Part shown: in pieces, positions 15,209 through 22,712 of the stretch
Layout: the number at the start of each line of letters is the position of its first letter
How positions within the stretch are numbered: the stretch's first letter is position 1
Origin: Clostridiales bacterium
GTDB taxonomy: Bacteria; Bacillota; Clostridia; Monoglobales; Monoglobaceae
Direction of reading: 5' to 3'
Assembly: GCA_016303265.1 (NCBI GenBank)
Contig: JAEDLZ010000004.1
Coordinates: 1-35,474 of the forward strand
DNA: 35,474 nt
Translations under genes and position numbers: made by a program
Notes under the pieces: model-generated
The model's database searches: none
Told to the model about the DNA's origin: nothing
What the model saw: only the letters and a program-made list of their open reading frames with translations

Positions 15209-17764
15209 ATGAAACTTATAAAACTGCTGTCATCATTTATTGCGGCGGCTGCGCTCATTTCAAGCTCCGCTTTCGCATCGGTCCTCGGCACAGGATATAT
15301 TGAGGGCTACACTGTTCAGATAGGTCAGGACGCATATTTCACAAACAACAAATTTTTAAGCGATCAAAGCGGCGTAGGCTATCAGACGGAAAATTACATC
15401 AGCTATACCCCCAACGAAGGGATAACCCCCGTAATCGGCTACGGGACTTCCGTTTACGGCTCACTTACAAAAACCTTAGCCGAAGGGAATCGCCTTATTT
15501 CCGGCGGCAGTGATATTATCGGCGGAATAAATGCGGACTATTTTTCGTTCCAAACAGGCGTTCCCATGAGCAATCTGATTGTCGGCGGCGAGGTTATTTC
15601 CAAGGACAGCTCCGCTACCTACGGCTTTGGCGTTGATGAAAACGGGAAAGGCTTTATGGGGGAAAATTACATAGAATCGGTTCTTACGAGAGCGGACGGA
15701 CGCACTCTTAATATTGAATGTATAAACAAGTACCGCCAGCCCTACGCTATGTATCTTATGAACGGCAAGTTTTCCGACCAGACCCGCAACACTACCTTAG
15801 GGCTTGATATAATTATCGATGCCGATACGGACAAGTTCATGCTGGGCGAAACCATAAAGGGAACAGTTACCTATGCCGAGTGCTACAACGGTTCAATCAA
15901 GATTCCCGAAGGCACACTTGTTCTGACCGTTGATGTTAACGCTCCCATGTTCGACCAAATTGCAGACATTGCGGTGGGCGAAGAGATTGAAATTTCCATC
16001 GCCGCCCCCACAGAGCCGAGATGGAAAACCGCAATTATCGGCATGGGCTCAACAGGTGAATATATCCTCTCCGGAGGCGTTGTTACGCCGGGGCTGGCAG
16101 CAGGAGCAGCGCCGAGAACGGCAGTGGGACTCACGGAAAGCGGCGACATAATTCTCTACACCATAGACGGGCGTCAAACAGGCTACAGCTACGGCGTACA
16201 GCTTAAAACCCTTGCCGAAAGAATGAAAGAGCTGGGCTGCGTCGAGGCAATCAATCTTGACGGCGGCGGCTCAACATCAATTGTCGCAAAGCTTCCCGGA
16301 GAGGACGCTCTTGTTCTTATGAACAAGCCCTCCGACGGTTCTCCGCGCTCGGTTTCCACATCCATTTTCCTGAAAAACAACCTTCCCGCAACAGGAATTA
16401 TAGGTCACATACAAATTTATCCCGCCCTTAAATCCTATGTTATGAAGGGAGCGTCCGTTCAGCTTTATGCCAAGGCAACCGACACGGGCTATCATCCCAT
16501 GGACGCGTCGGGAATGATTTCCTTCAGCGTTGAAGACGGCAAGGCGAGCACAATCGACCAAAACGGATATTTCACCGCAAAAGATGCCGGCACGGTTTAC
16601 GCCATCGCCTCAGTCGGAGAGGTTTACGGCACCCACGAGGTTGAATGTATTGAAAGTCCTGACGAAATTACCGTGAAAGACGAGGCAACGGGCAATAAAA
16701 TTTCGTCAATTAAAATAAAACGGGGAGACAGCATAAATCTTACGGCTTCGGCGGCGTATTACTATCACGATGTCATAGCAAACGACGGCTGTTTTATATG
16801 GTCCGCTTCCGATAACATAGGTACAATAAACGCAAACGGCGAATTTTATGCCACCGACAATCTCTTTGAAAGCGGCTTTATAACCGTTTCGGCAGGCAGT
16901 ACCTCGGTCACAATTCCCGTGGAGGTCACCGCAAACGGGAACGAAGACGAAAACCTATTCTATCCGCAGATTGATGCCGACTTTGACGGCAATACTTTAA
17001 GCGGAACAATAACAAGTAAATACGGACTTAAGATTTCGCCCGAAAACATAAAAATTACCTTTGACGGCACACCCGTAACCCCCGTATACAGCGGCGGCAG
17101 CTTCACCTGTTCCGCGTCAGAGACTCCGCATAAAATCCGCATAACAGTCACAAACGACAAGGGATACACCTCCGCAATGTCTATAACCGCATCAGACCCA
17201 TCAACGCTTGACAATCCGTTTTCCGATACGGAAAACAGCTGGGCAAAGGACATTCTTTCCTATATGTATTCGCAAAAGCTTATCAGCGGAGAAGTCACCT
17301 CCAAAGGGCTTGTTTTCAATCCCCAAAAGGAAATGACCCGTTCGGAATTTGCCGTTATGGTTTGCAACTACCTGAAAATCAACACGCAGGACTATGCAGG
17401 CATTGATTTGCCATATGCTGACCTTTCTTCAATTCCAAACTGGGCATTGGGTCAGTTCCGCGCGCTCTATTCCCTCGGGATTATTTCCGGCAGAGGCGAC
17501 GGCACGGGAAAGGTTTTCGCCGACCCCAATACCGGAATTTCAAGAGCCGAGGCTTTCACTATCATAGCAAGGCTTCTCCCAAGCGGTCTAAAAAAGGCCG
17601 AAATCACAGCAAAGGACAAATCCGACATTCCGACCTGGGCAGAGGACGGATTTAAAATTCTTATTGCAGACGGAACGGTTTCCGGCTACGAAGACGGCAG
17701 TCTTTTGCCCCTTAAAAAGCTCACCAAGGCGGAAGCGGCAAAGCTTTTGTACGGCTTGTATTAA
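15209..17764 (+). CDS. Secreted SLH-domain phosphodiester-glycosidase-like (NAGPA) protein
   Basis: An 851-residue exported protein. The signal peptide is residues 1-~23 (MKLIKLLSS, hydrophobic stretch, AFA cleavage). Residues ~60-390 form a phosphodiester glycosidase (NAGPA/DUF2233) domain, with GGINADYFS and the signature NLDGGGSTS (348-356). Residues ~395-485 and ~490-580 look like Ig-like (Big-type) beta domains, and a further beta domain follows. Three SLH repeats (~669-727, 732-793, 797-851) end the protein and should bind secondary cell-wall polymer at the surface. The start has AAAGGAGAG 11-12 bases upstream. The NAGPA family removes sugars from phosphodiester links in bacterial cell-wall or exopolysaccharide contexts; the exact substrate is unknown. 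It is monocistronic: a strong promoter lies upstream and a terminator 68 bases downstream. Confidence 0.88.
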   Translation: MKLIKLLSSFIAAAALISSSAFASVLGTGYIEGYTVQIGQDAYFTNNKFLSDQSGVGYQTENYISYTPNEGITPVIGYGTSVYGSLTKTLAEGNRLISGGSDIIGGINADYFSFQTGVPMSNLIVGGEVISKDSSATYGFGVDENGKGFMGENYIESVLTRADGRTLNIECINKYRQPYAMYLMNGKFSDQTRNTTLGLDIIIDADTDKFMLGETIKGTVTYAECYNGSIKIPEGTLVLTVDVNAPMFDQIADIAVGEEIEISIAAPTEPRWKTAIIGMGSTGEYILSGGVVTPGLAAGAAPRTAVGLTESGDIILYTIDGRQTGYSYGVQLKTLAERMKELGCVEAINLDGGGSTSIVAKLPGEDALVLMNKPSDGSPRSVSTSIFLKNNLPATGIIGHIQIYPALKSYVMKGASVQLYAKATDTGYHPMDASGMISFSVEDGKASTIDQNGYFTAKDAGTVYAIASVGEVYGTHEVECIESPDEITVKDEATGNKISSIKIKRGDSINLTASAAYYYHDVIANDGCFIWSASDNIGTINANGEFYATDNLFESGFITVSAGSTSVTIPVEVTANGNEDENLFYPQIDADFDGNTLSGTITSKYGLKISPENIKITFDGTPVTPVYSGGSFTCSASETPHKIRITVTNDKGYTSAMSITASDPSTLDNPFSDTENSWAKDILSYMYSQKLISGEVTSKGLVFNPQKEMTRSEFAVMVCNYLKINTQDYAGIDLPYADLSSIPNWALGQFRALYSLGIISGRGDGTGKVFADPNTGISRAEAFTIIARLLPSGLKKAEITAKDKSDIPTWAEDGFKILIADGTVSGYEDGSLLPLKKLTKAEAAKLLYGLY

Positions 17765-17831
17765 GCATTTCCACACTGCCGCAAAAGCCGCCCCTTTCCA
17801 TCTTGCGCGAATATAAAAACATCTTAAAGTC

Positions 17832-17863
17832 AAAAAAGGGCGGCTTGACAGCTGCCCTTTTTT
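17832..17863 (+). terminator. Intrinsic terminator of the SLH gene
   Basis: AAAAAAGGGCGGC (17832-17844) pairs with GCTGCCCTTTTTT (17851-17863) around TTGACA, with one G-T pair and a T6 run. The A-tract makes it usable in both directions. Confidence 0.85.
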
Positions 17864-17894
17864 GACAAATCTTCCGCATTGTTTACAAAAAGCC

Positions 17895-17923
17895 TTGACA
17901 TTTTGCAAAAACTGTGGTATATT
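17895..17923 (+). promoter_or_regulatory. uraA promoter
   Basis: TTGACA (17895-17900), a 17-base spacer and TATATT (17918-17923) with an extended-10 TG. The predicted start near 17930 leaves a ~175-base leader before uraA. Confidence 0.85.
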
Positions 17924-17942
17924 TTTACCAATTGAATAGTAC

Positions 17943-18039
17943 CATCTTCAAAATCGATGAAGGGACATCGACAAGATGAATTACTTATAATTTCATTGCA
18001 TATTCATGCCTTGTCTGCTTCTGCGGACAAGGCATTTTT
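17943..18039 (+). promoter_or_regulatory. Attenuator-like structured leader of uraA
   Basis: First element: CATCTT/AAGATG (17943-17948, 17973-17978) encloses TCGATG/CATCGA with an AAGGGA hexaloop and an asymmetric internal loop. Last element: a terminator, GCCTTGTCTGC/GCGGACAAGGC (18008-18033, one U-G) followed by TTTTTC. ATGAAT (17976-17981) is complementary to ATTCAT (18002-18007) and overlaps the ends of both, so it could act as the alternative fold. The layout is that of transcription attenuation ahead of a uracil transporter. The PyrR binding-loop consensus was not seen. Confidence 0.6.
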
Positions 18040-18104
18040 CTGTGTGTAATTCAATTTTGATGAACTGTTCAAGAAAAATTTCTTTCTAAGGAGTGTTTAC
18101 CACA

Positions 18105-19463
18105 ATGAAATTAGTCTACAATGTCGAAGACAAGCCGAAATTCGGTCAGCTGATTGTTTTTGCAATTCAGCAGCTTCTTGCCATTATGGCAGCAACCTTG
18201 GTTGTTCCGGTAATCGTCGGTAACGGTATGAGTCCTGCCGCCGCATTATTCGGTGCAGGTATCGGAACGCTTGTTTATGTGCTTTTCACAAAGGCAAAAA
18301 GCCCCGTTTTTCTTGGGAGCTCCTTCGCCTTTCTCGGCTCAATGGCAGCAGCCTTTGCCGGCGGAGTTTCAATGGCTTTGGGCTACATAGGTCTGATTAT
18401 CGGTGCAGTTTTTGCCGGTCTTGTCTATGTTGTCATAGCAATTATTGTTAAGATTGCAGGCGTTAATTGGATTAACAGGCTTATGCCTGCCGTTGTTATC
18501 GGTCCTACCGTCGCAATCATCGGTTTATCTCTTGCCGGAAACGCTGTCGGAGATTTGGTTACCGGCAATGTTTTAAATGCCGACCAGGTTCAGCTTGCGT
18601 CCCCGCTTATCTGCTTTGTATGCGGTCTTGTAACGCTGTTTACGGTTATCCTTGCTTCAAGCTACGGCAAGAAAACCGCAAAGCTTATCCCGTTTATTAT
18701 TGGAATTATTGCAGGCTATGCTGTTGCTTCGATTTTTACGGTAATCGGGAATATCTGCGGCATTGATGCGCTTAAGGTTATAGACTTCAGCCCCTTTGCA
18801 AAGCTTGTTGAAAACGGAGTATCGGTTAAAACCTTTGTATCCGTCCCCGACTTCACATTTCTTACAGCTCTTAAGGGCACAGGCGAATTAAACGGCACAT
18901 ATATCGGTACAATTGCCGTTGCCTATATCCCCGTTGCATTTGTTGTTTTTGCTGAGCATATAGCAGACCACAAGAACATCTCTTCCATTATCGAAAGCGA
19001 CCTTCTCGAGAATCCCGGTCTTTCAAGGACCCTTCTCGGTGACGGCGTCGGCTCAATGGTTGGCGCATTCTTCGGCGGCTGTCCAAACACAACATACGGC
19101 GAGTCAATCGGCTGCGTCGCTATAACAGGCAACGCCTCCGTTGCAACAATTATTGCCGCAGCAATCGGTGCGATTATTATTTCCTTCCTGTCACCGTTTG
19201 TTGCAGTAGTAAATTCAATTCCGAGCTGCGTAATGGGCGGTGTTTGTATGACGCTTTATGGTTTTATTGCTGTCAGCGGTCTCAGAATGTTTAAAAATAT
19301 CGATTTGGATCAAAACAAGAACCTCTTTGTTGTGTCGGTTATTCTTATATCAGGTATCGGCGGTCTTACCCTGACCTTCGGCAAGGTTACAATAACGCCG
19401 GTTGCCGTTGCGCTTATCCTCGGCATTATAACAAATCTTCTCTTAAAAAACATCAAGGAATAG
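18105..19463 (+). CDS. uraA: Uracil permease (NCS2 family)
   Basis: A 452-residue membrane protein of the nucleobase:cation symporter-2 family with ~12-14 hydrophobic segments. The N-terminus FGQLIVFAIQQLLAIMAATL and the central FVVFAEHIADHKN and GCPNTTYGESIGCVAITG are the substrate-site regions typical of uracil/xanthine permeases, with the FAEH Glu and GGCPNTTYGE motifs intact. The start is the ATG at 18105, with AAGGAG 12 bases upstream; a GTG at 18093 lies in that site. Adjacent upp makes uracil the likely substrate. Expression probably depends on the attenuator-like leader. Confidence 0.92.
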   Translation: MKLVYNVEDKPKFGQLIVFAIQQLLAIMAATLVVPVIVGNGMSPAAALFGAGIGTLVYVLFTKAKSPVFLGSSFAFLGSMAAAFAGGVSMALGYIGLIIGAVFAGLVYVVIAIIVKIAGVNWINRLMPAVVIGPTVAIIGLSLAGNAVGDLVTGNVLNADQVQLASPLICFVCGLVTLFTVILASSYGKKTAKLIPFIIGIIAGYAVASIFTVIGNICGIDALKVIDFSPFAKLVENGVSVKTFVSVPDFTFLTALKGTGELNGTYIGTIAVAYIPVAFVVFAEHIADHKNISSIIESDLLENPGLSRTLLGDGVGSMVGAFFGGCPNTTYGESIGCVAITGNASVATIIAAAIGAIIISFLSPFVAVVNSIPSCVMGGVCMTLYGFIAVSGLRMFKNIDLDQNKNLFVVSVILISGIGGLTLTFGKVTITPVAVALILGIITNLLLKNIKE

Positions 19464-19477
19464 GCATATAAAACACA

Positions 19478-19506
19478 TTGACAAAACCGGGTTTTTGTTG
19501 TATATT
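19478..19506 (+). promoter_or_regulatory. upp promoter
   Basis: A perfect TTGACA (19478-19483), a 17-base spacer and TATATT (19501-19506), placed between uraA and upp. upp can thus be transcribed independently of the uraA attenuator. Confidence 0.85.
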
Positions 19507-19561
19507 TTATATGTTAAAGGATAAATTCCGCTAAGTCAGACACAGAAAGGTATGAAAAGTT

Positions 19562-20188
19562 ATGTCAAAAATTTATGTAATGGACCATCCGCTTATTAAG
19601 CACAAAATTACAATGCTCCGCGACGAGAGGACCACTGTTAAGGATTTTCGCGAGCTTGCCAACGAAATTGCCCTTCTTATGGGTTATGAGGCAACAAAGG
19701 ACCTTGAGCTCACGGATATAAAGGTTAAAACTCCCATTACCGAAACAATGGGTAAAACGATTGACAAGCAGGTTGCGCTTGTTCCCATTCTCCGTGCGGG
19801 GCTCGGAATGGTTGACGCTCTTATGAGCCTCATTCCTGCCGCAAAAATCGGTCATGTGGGGCTTTACCGCGACCCTGAAACTCATGAGCCTGTTGAGTAT
19901 TACTGCAAGCTTCCTACCGATATTGAAAAGAGGCAGGTTCTTGTTCTCGACCCGATGCTTGCAACGGGCGGAAGCGCCGTTGCCGCTATTGATTTCATTA
20001 AAAAGCGCGGCGCAAAGAAAATCAAGCTGGTTAATATTATCGGCGCGCCCGAGGGCGTTGAGGCTGTTTCAAAGGCTCACCCCGATGTGGACATTTATAT
20101 CGGCGCACTGGATGAAAAGCTTAACGAGAACTGCTATATTGTTCCGGGGCTCGGCGATGCAGGCGACAGACTTTTCGGTACTCTTTAA
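19562..20188 (+). CDS. upp: Uracil phosphoribosyltransferase
   Basis: A 208-residue protein, the usual length for Upp. The PRPP-binding loop is VLDPMLATGGSA, and the C-terminal uracil-binding region has GLGDAGDRLFGTL. It converts uracil and PRPP to UMP for pyrimidine salvage in the cytosol. The start at 19562 has AGAAAGG upstream. The gene pairs functionally with uraA and has its own promoter. A 10-bp terminator follows 14 bases after the stop. Confidence 0.97.
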   Translation: MSKIYVMDHPLIKHKITMLRDERTTVKDFRELANEIALLMGYEATKDLELTDIKVKTPITETMGKTIDKQVALVPILRAGLGMVDALMSLIPAAKIGHVGLYRDPETHEPVEYYCKLPTDIEKRQVLVLDPMLATGGSAVAAIDFIKKRGAKKIKLVNIIGAPEGVEAVSKAHPDVDIYIGALDEKLNENCYIVPGLGDAGDRLFGTL

Positions 20189-20202
20189 TTTTAAGATTTT
20201 TT

Positions 20203-20233
20203 AAAGGACAGGCTTTCCTGTCCTTTATTTTTT
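20203..20233 (+). terminator. Intrinsic terminator of upp
   Basis: AAAGGACAGG (20203-20212), loop CTTT and CCTGTCCTTT (20217-20226), followed by ATTTTTT. Confidence 0.92.
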
Positions 20234-20273
20234 GCGGTAAGCCTATCATCGTATGGGCAAATGTAAAACCCGA

Positions 20274-20302
20274 TTACGGGCAGCCGATAGGGCTGCCCGT
20301 AA
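20274..20302 (-). terminator. Hairpin terminator of spoIVB
   Basis: TTACGGGCAGCC (20274-20285) pairs perfectly with 20291-20302. On the - strand it begins one base after the spoIVB stop and is followed by TCGGGTTTTA, a weak T-tract. Confidence 0.65.
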
Positions 20303-20303
20303 A

Positions 20304-21317
20304 TCAGCTTTGCGCTTCACTTAGCATATCTTCTATAAATATGCCGTATCCCGATGTTGGGTCGTTGACAAAAACATGGGTTACAGCCCCCACAAGCCTG
20401 CCGCTTTGCACAATGGGAGAGCCGCTCATTCCACGAACGATTCCGCCCGTTTTTGAAAGCAAATCCTTATCCGTTATTTTTATAACCATTCCCTTTGTAA
20501 TATCTCCCGTGAAAACTGGAATACTCACTATTTCAATCTCGTATTTTTCGGTTTTGCTTCCCTCAATGTTGGCTAAAATATAAGCTTTTCCCTCACGAAC
20601 ATCATCCCTTGTTCCGATTTTTATACTTTGCCCTTCCTTTACCTTATCCTCCGGAAGCGTCATATTTCCGAAAATTCCGCATTCTGTATTTTTTTTGATT
20701 ATTCCCAATGCCGTATCTCCCTCGCCAAACACACCTTTGAGCTCCCCCGGCTCGCCTTTTGCACCTTTCTCAACAGAAACGATTGTCGATGAGAGAACCT
20801 CGCCATCCTCAATATCCATGAGAAATCCCGACGCACTGTCGGCTATTCCGTGTCCCAAAGCTCCGAAATTTCCCGTTTCGGGGTCGTAAAAGGTCAGCGT
20901 TCCTATTCCTGCCGCCGCGTCCTTTGCCCATATTCCCAAACGATAGCTTCCGTCCTCCGCCAAAGCCGGCTTTAAGGTTGTCCTTATCTTTGTTCCGTCT
21001 CTCATCAGCTCTACCAAAACGGATTTATCTTCGGCGGACGATACAGCGTCGTGCAAATCGTCCACACCGTGAACCGATTTGCCGTTAACCGAAGTTATAA
21101 CATCTCCCTTTTTAACTCCGCCGTCTTTGGCAGGACTTACGGTTTTCCCGTCTTTGGTCTTTATTTCCGCAATCTCCGCCACCATGGCGCCTTCGGAATT
21201 TAATGTTATACCCACGGTCTGTCCGGTTATAATAACAGTATCAACGCTTGCAGAAACTGTTGATACCATGAGCGTTACGGCAAAGAGAAGTGATACCGTA
21301 AATTTTCCTTTTTTCAT
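20304..21317 (-). CDS. spoIVB: SpoIVB serine peptidase
   Basis: A 337-residue S55-family protease: N-terminal membrane anchor (MKKGKFTVSLLFAVTLMVST), a PDZ domain at ~65-120 (GGVKKGDVITSVNGKSV), and a C-terminal peptidase domain with GALGHGIAD (His) and GMSGSPI (catalytic Ser). In spore formers SpoIVB is secreted from the forespore and cleaves SpoIVFA, triggering pro-sigma-K processing in the mother cell. The start is at 21317, behind AAAGGTGG on the - strand; the upstream in-frame ATG at 21362 lacks a site. It is shorter than the B. subtilis protein (426 residues) but all family landmarks are present. Confidence 0.95.
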   Translation of the reverse strand: MKKGKFTVSLLFAVTLMVSTVSASVDTVIITGQTVGITLNSEGAMVAEIAEIKTKDGKTVSPAKDGGVKKGDVITSVNGKSVHGVDDLHDAVSSAEDKSVLVELMRDGTKIRTTLKPALAEDGSYRLGIWAKDAAAGIGTLTFYDPETGNFGALGHGIADSASGFLMDIEDGEVLSSTIVSVEKGAKGEPGELKGVFGEGDTALGIIKKNTECGIFGNMTLPEDKVKEGQSIKIGTRDDVREGKAYILANIEGSKTEKYEIEIVSIPVFTGDITKGMVIKITDKDLLSKTGGIVRGMSGSPIVQSGRLVGAVTHVFVNDPTSGYGIFIEDMLSEAQS

Positions 21318-21390
21318 TCTTAACCACCTTTCTTTATCGCTCTTTAATATTATTTGCCGCAAAGGTGATTTTCATATGTAGTAATTTAAT

Positions 21391-21419
21391 AAAAAAGGAC
21401 CTTCTTTAGGTCCTTTTTT
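21391..21419. terminator. Terminator between the Asn-rich gene and spoIVB
   Basis: AAAAAAGGACCT (21391-21402) and AGGTCCTTTTTT (21408-21419) around TCTTT. On the - strand it follows the Asn-rich small gene by 44 bases. It can work in both directions. Confidence 0.9.
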
Positions 21420-21463
21420 ATTTTAATTACTCCGTCGGAAATATTATTTAATCCGGCAAATTT

Positions 21464-21574
21464 TTAGCCGTTGTTCTTTTCGTCAGCCTTCTTGTTGCTC
21501 TTTTCCTGATTGTTCTGGTTGTTCTTGTTCTGATTGTTGTTTTTGTTCTGATTGTTGTTCTTGTTTTCTGACAT
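21464..21574 (-). CDS. 36-residue Asn/Gln/Lys-rich small protein
   Basis: A short gene whose start ATG (complement of 21572-21574) follows AAGGAGTG on the - strand at good spacing, and whose stop is 44 bases ahead of a strong terminator. The product begins MSENKNNNQNKNNNQ and ends KKADEKNNG; about 44% of residues are Asn, with no hydrophobic core and no cysteines. The coding DNA is a degenerate NNQNK repeat. Its position between spoIVB and a gerQ-like gene suggests a sporulation link, but the family is not recognised and no function can be assigned. The ribosome binding site, start, stop and terminator together make it a real transcription unit and not chance low-complexity DNA. Confidence 0.75.
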   Translation of the reverse strand: MSENKNNNQNKNNNQNKNNQNNQEKSNKKADEKNNG

Positions 21575-21712
21575 AATTTTTCACTCCTTAAATAAAATTT
21601 AAAAGAATAAAATAATTTATTCTGAATGTATTATTCCTTATGAGAAAAAAATTATTCAAATTTGTTTCAAAAAAAATTTTTTTGCATATTGTGTTATATG
21701 GAGGTGCTTTAT

Positions 21713-22222
21713 ATGCGATATTACGGTATATCAAGCGGAAACAACTCTTATCCGCAAAAAACACAGGAAACCCCTATTCCCGATTTCAGTCCAAGCTCCG
21801 AAAGACAAATTTTCACAGAGTTTGAGGAAAAACCGCCGCAAATTCCAAACAATCAGCCCGCCCAAAATGTACATCCTTCGCAAAATCAGACTGAAAATCC
21901 CATTCCGGCAACCTTTCCGCCCGGCTCAAATCCCTCTTCAATGGGAATTTCAAACGCTGTTGTATACGATTATCCGGCAGAGGATGACTTTTCTTCGCAC
22001 ATGCCGGAAAATTGCCCGACCGAGGACGCTTCCAATGCCTTTCTTTGCGGTCACCAAGGCCAGTTTATCCGTGTTGAGTTCATGAACCAGACGGAAAAAA
22101 GCGGGATATTAAGGTCGGTAGGCAGCGATTACATCGTACTTTCGGAATCAAGAACCAATAACCTCGTTATGTGTGCTCTTAATTCCGTTAAAGCAATCAA
22201 TGTTCATAATTCGGCGGAGTAA
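21713..22222 (+). CDS. Probable GerQ-like spore coat protein
   Basis: A 169-residue protein. The N-terminal ~100 residues are low in order and rich in Pro, Asn, Gln and Ser. The C-terminal ~55 residues (LCGHQGQFIRVEF ... GILRSVGSDYIVLSESRT) resemble the GerQ (YwdL) domain of spore coat proteins, with the spaced GxFIxV, G(I/V)xxxxGxDxIxLS and T pattern. In B. subtilis GerQ is a coat protein needed for cortex hydrolysis and is crosslinked by a transglutaminase. The start at 21713 has GGAGGTG seven bases upstream; the longer frame from 21662 has none. CATATTGT at 21684 resembles a mother-cell sigma (E/K) -10 element, but no -35 is clear. The assignment rests on a short C-terminal resemblance. 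Confidence 0.6.
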   Translation: MRYYGISSGNNSYPQKTQETPIPDFSPSSERQIFTEFEEKPPQIPNNQPAQNVHPSQNQTENPIPATFPPGSNPSSMGISNAVVYDYPAEDDFSSHMPENCPTEDASNAFLCGHQGQFIRVEFMNQTEKSGILRSVGSDYIVLSESRTNNLVMCALNSVKAINVHNSAE

Positions 22223-22289
22223 TCTCTTTTATCGAGCGTGATATAAAAATTCCTCCCAAATGGGGCGCACTCTTAGGGACAGTAATTTT

Positions 22290-22323
22290 AAAGGCAGAAA
22301 CGAAATCAATCGTTTCTGCCTTT
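22290..22323 (+). terminator. Hairpin downstream of the gerQ-like gene
   Basis: AAAGGCAGAAACGA (22290-22303) pairs perfectly with 22310-22323 across AATCAA, ending CTTTTATC. It is a probable terminator for the gerQ-like gene, but lies at the inner edge of the left terminal repeat. Confidence 0.65.
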
Positions 22324-22327
22324 TATC

Positions 22328-22353
22328 GTAGGGGACGATGCCTACATCGTCCC
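22328..22353 (+). repeat. REP-like palindrome, copy 1
   Basis: A GTAGG prefix followed by GGGACGATG (22332-22340), CCTA and CATCGTCCC (22345-22353). Its reverse complement matches 22437-22462 at 24 of 26 bases. A palindrome with an asymmetric GTAG mark is typical of REPs moved by RAYT transposases. Confidence 0.75.
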
Positions 22354-22357
22354 GAAA

Positions 22358-22389
22358 ATCGCATATCAAATTATGGTTTGATATGCGAT
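22358..22389. repeat. 13-bp inverted repeat before the RAYT remnant
   Basis: ATCGCATATCAAA (22358-22370) and its exact complement at 22377-22389 around TTATGG. It occupies the place where the missing 5' part of the RAYT gene should be. Confidence 0.75.
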
Positions 22390-22400
22390 AAATATTTATT

Positions 22401-22646
22401 ATGCCAAATCACATACATTTAATTATATTTCTTCATGGGACGATGAGGGCATCGTCCCCTACAAAAAACATTGAAACCATAATTCGTTCGCCTAAAACAA
22501 TGGTAACAAAAGAAATAGGGTGTTCTGTATTGCAAATGTCATATCACGACCATATCATCCGTAACGAGAGGTATTATCAAAAGATATGGGAATATATAGA
22601 TACAAATTTAATAAAATGGGAAAAAGATTGTTTTTATAATGACTAA
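22401..22646 (+). pseudogene. 5'-truncated REP-associated tyrosine transposase (RAYT)
   Basis: The 81-codon frame begins MPNHIHLII, the HUH metal-binding motif that normally sits about 70 residues into a RAYT (IS200-like, TnpA_REP) protein. It continues with MRASSPT, TMVTKEIGCS, SYHDHIIRNE and KIWEYIDTN, all RAYT family features. The normal N-terminal region is absent: the frame is closed by a TAA nine bases before this ATG, and upstream lies only the 13-bp inverted repeat. The ATG has no ribosome binding site. An intact C-terminus of the same family is visible at 35408-35474. RAYTs are domesticated single-strand transposases that act on REP palindromes; this copy should be inactive. Confidence 0.85.
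22437..22462 (-). repeat. REP-like palindrome, copy 2, inside the RAYT frame
   Basis: GGGACGATG (22437-22445), AGGG, CATCGTCCC (22450-22458) and CTAC: the inverted copy of the 22328 element with two substitutions in the loop. It is read in frame as part of the transposase remnant (encoding GTMRASSP). Confidence 0.75.
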
Positions 22647-22712
22647 AGGTCGCAGCAATCCGCTACGGCCTTTTAACTATCCTTTAAAGTACACCCCATA
22701 AGGGAGGAATTT

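Noticed and set aside
17943..17978. PyrR binding loop or purine riboswitch in the uraA leader.
   Set aside because: Neither the PyrR loop consensus nor the conserved purine-riboswitch loops are present; kept as an unassigned attenuator-like element.
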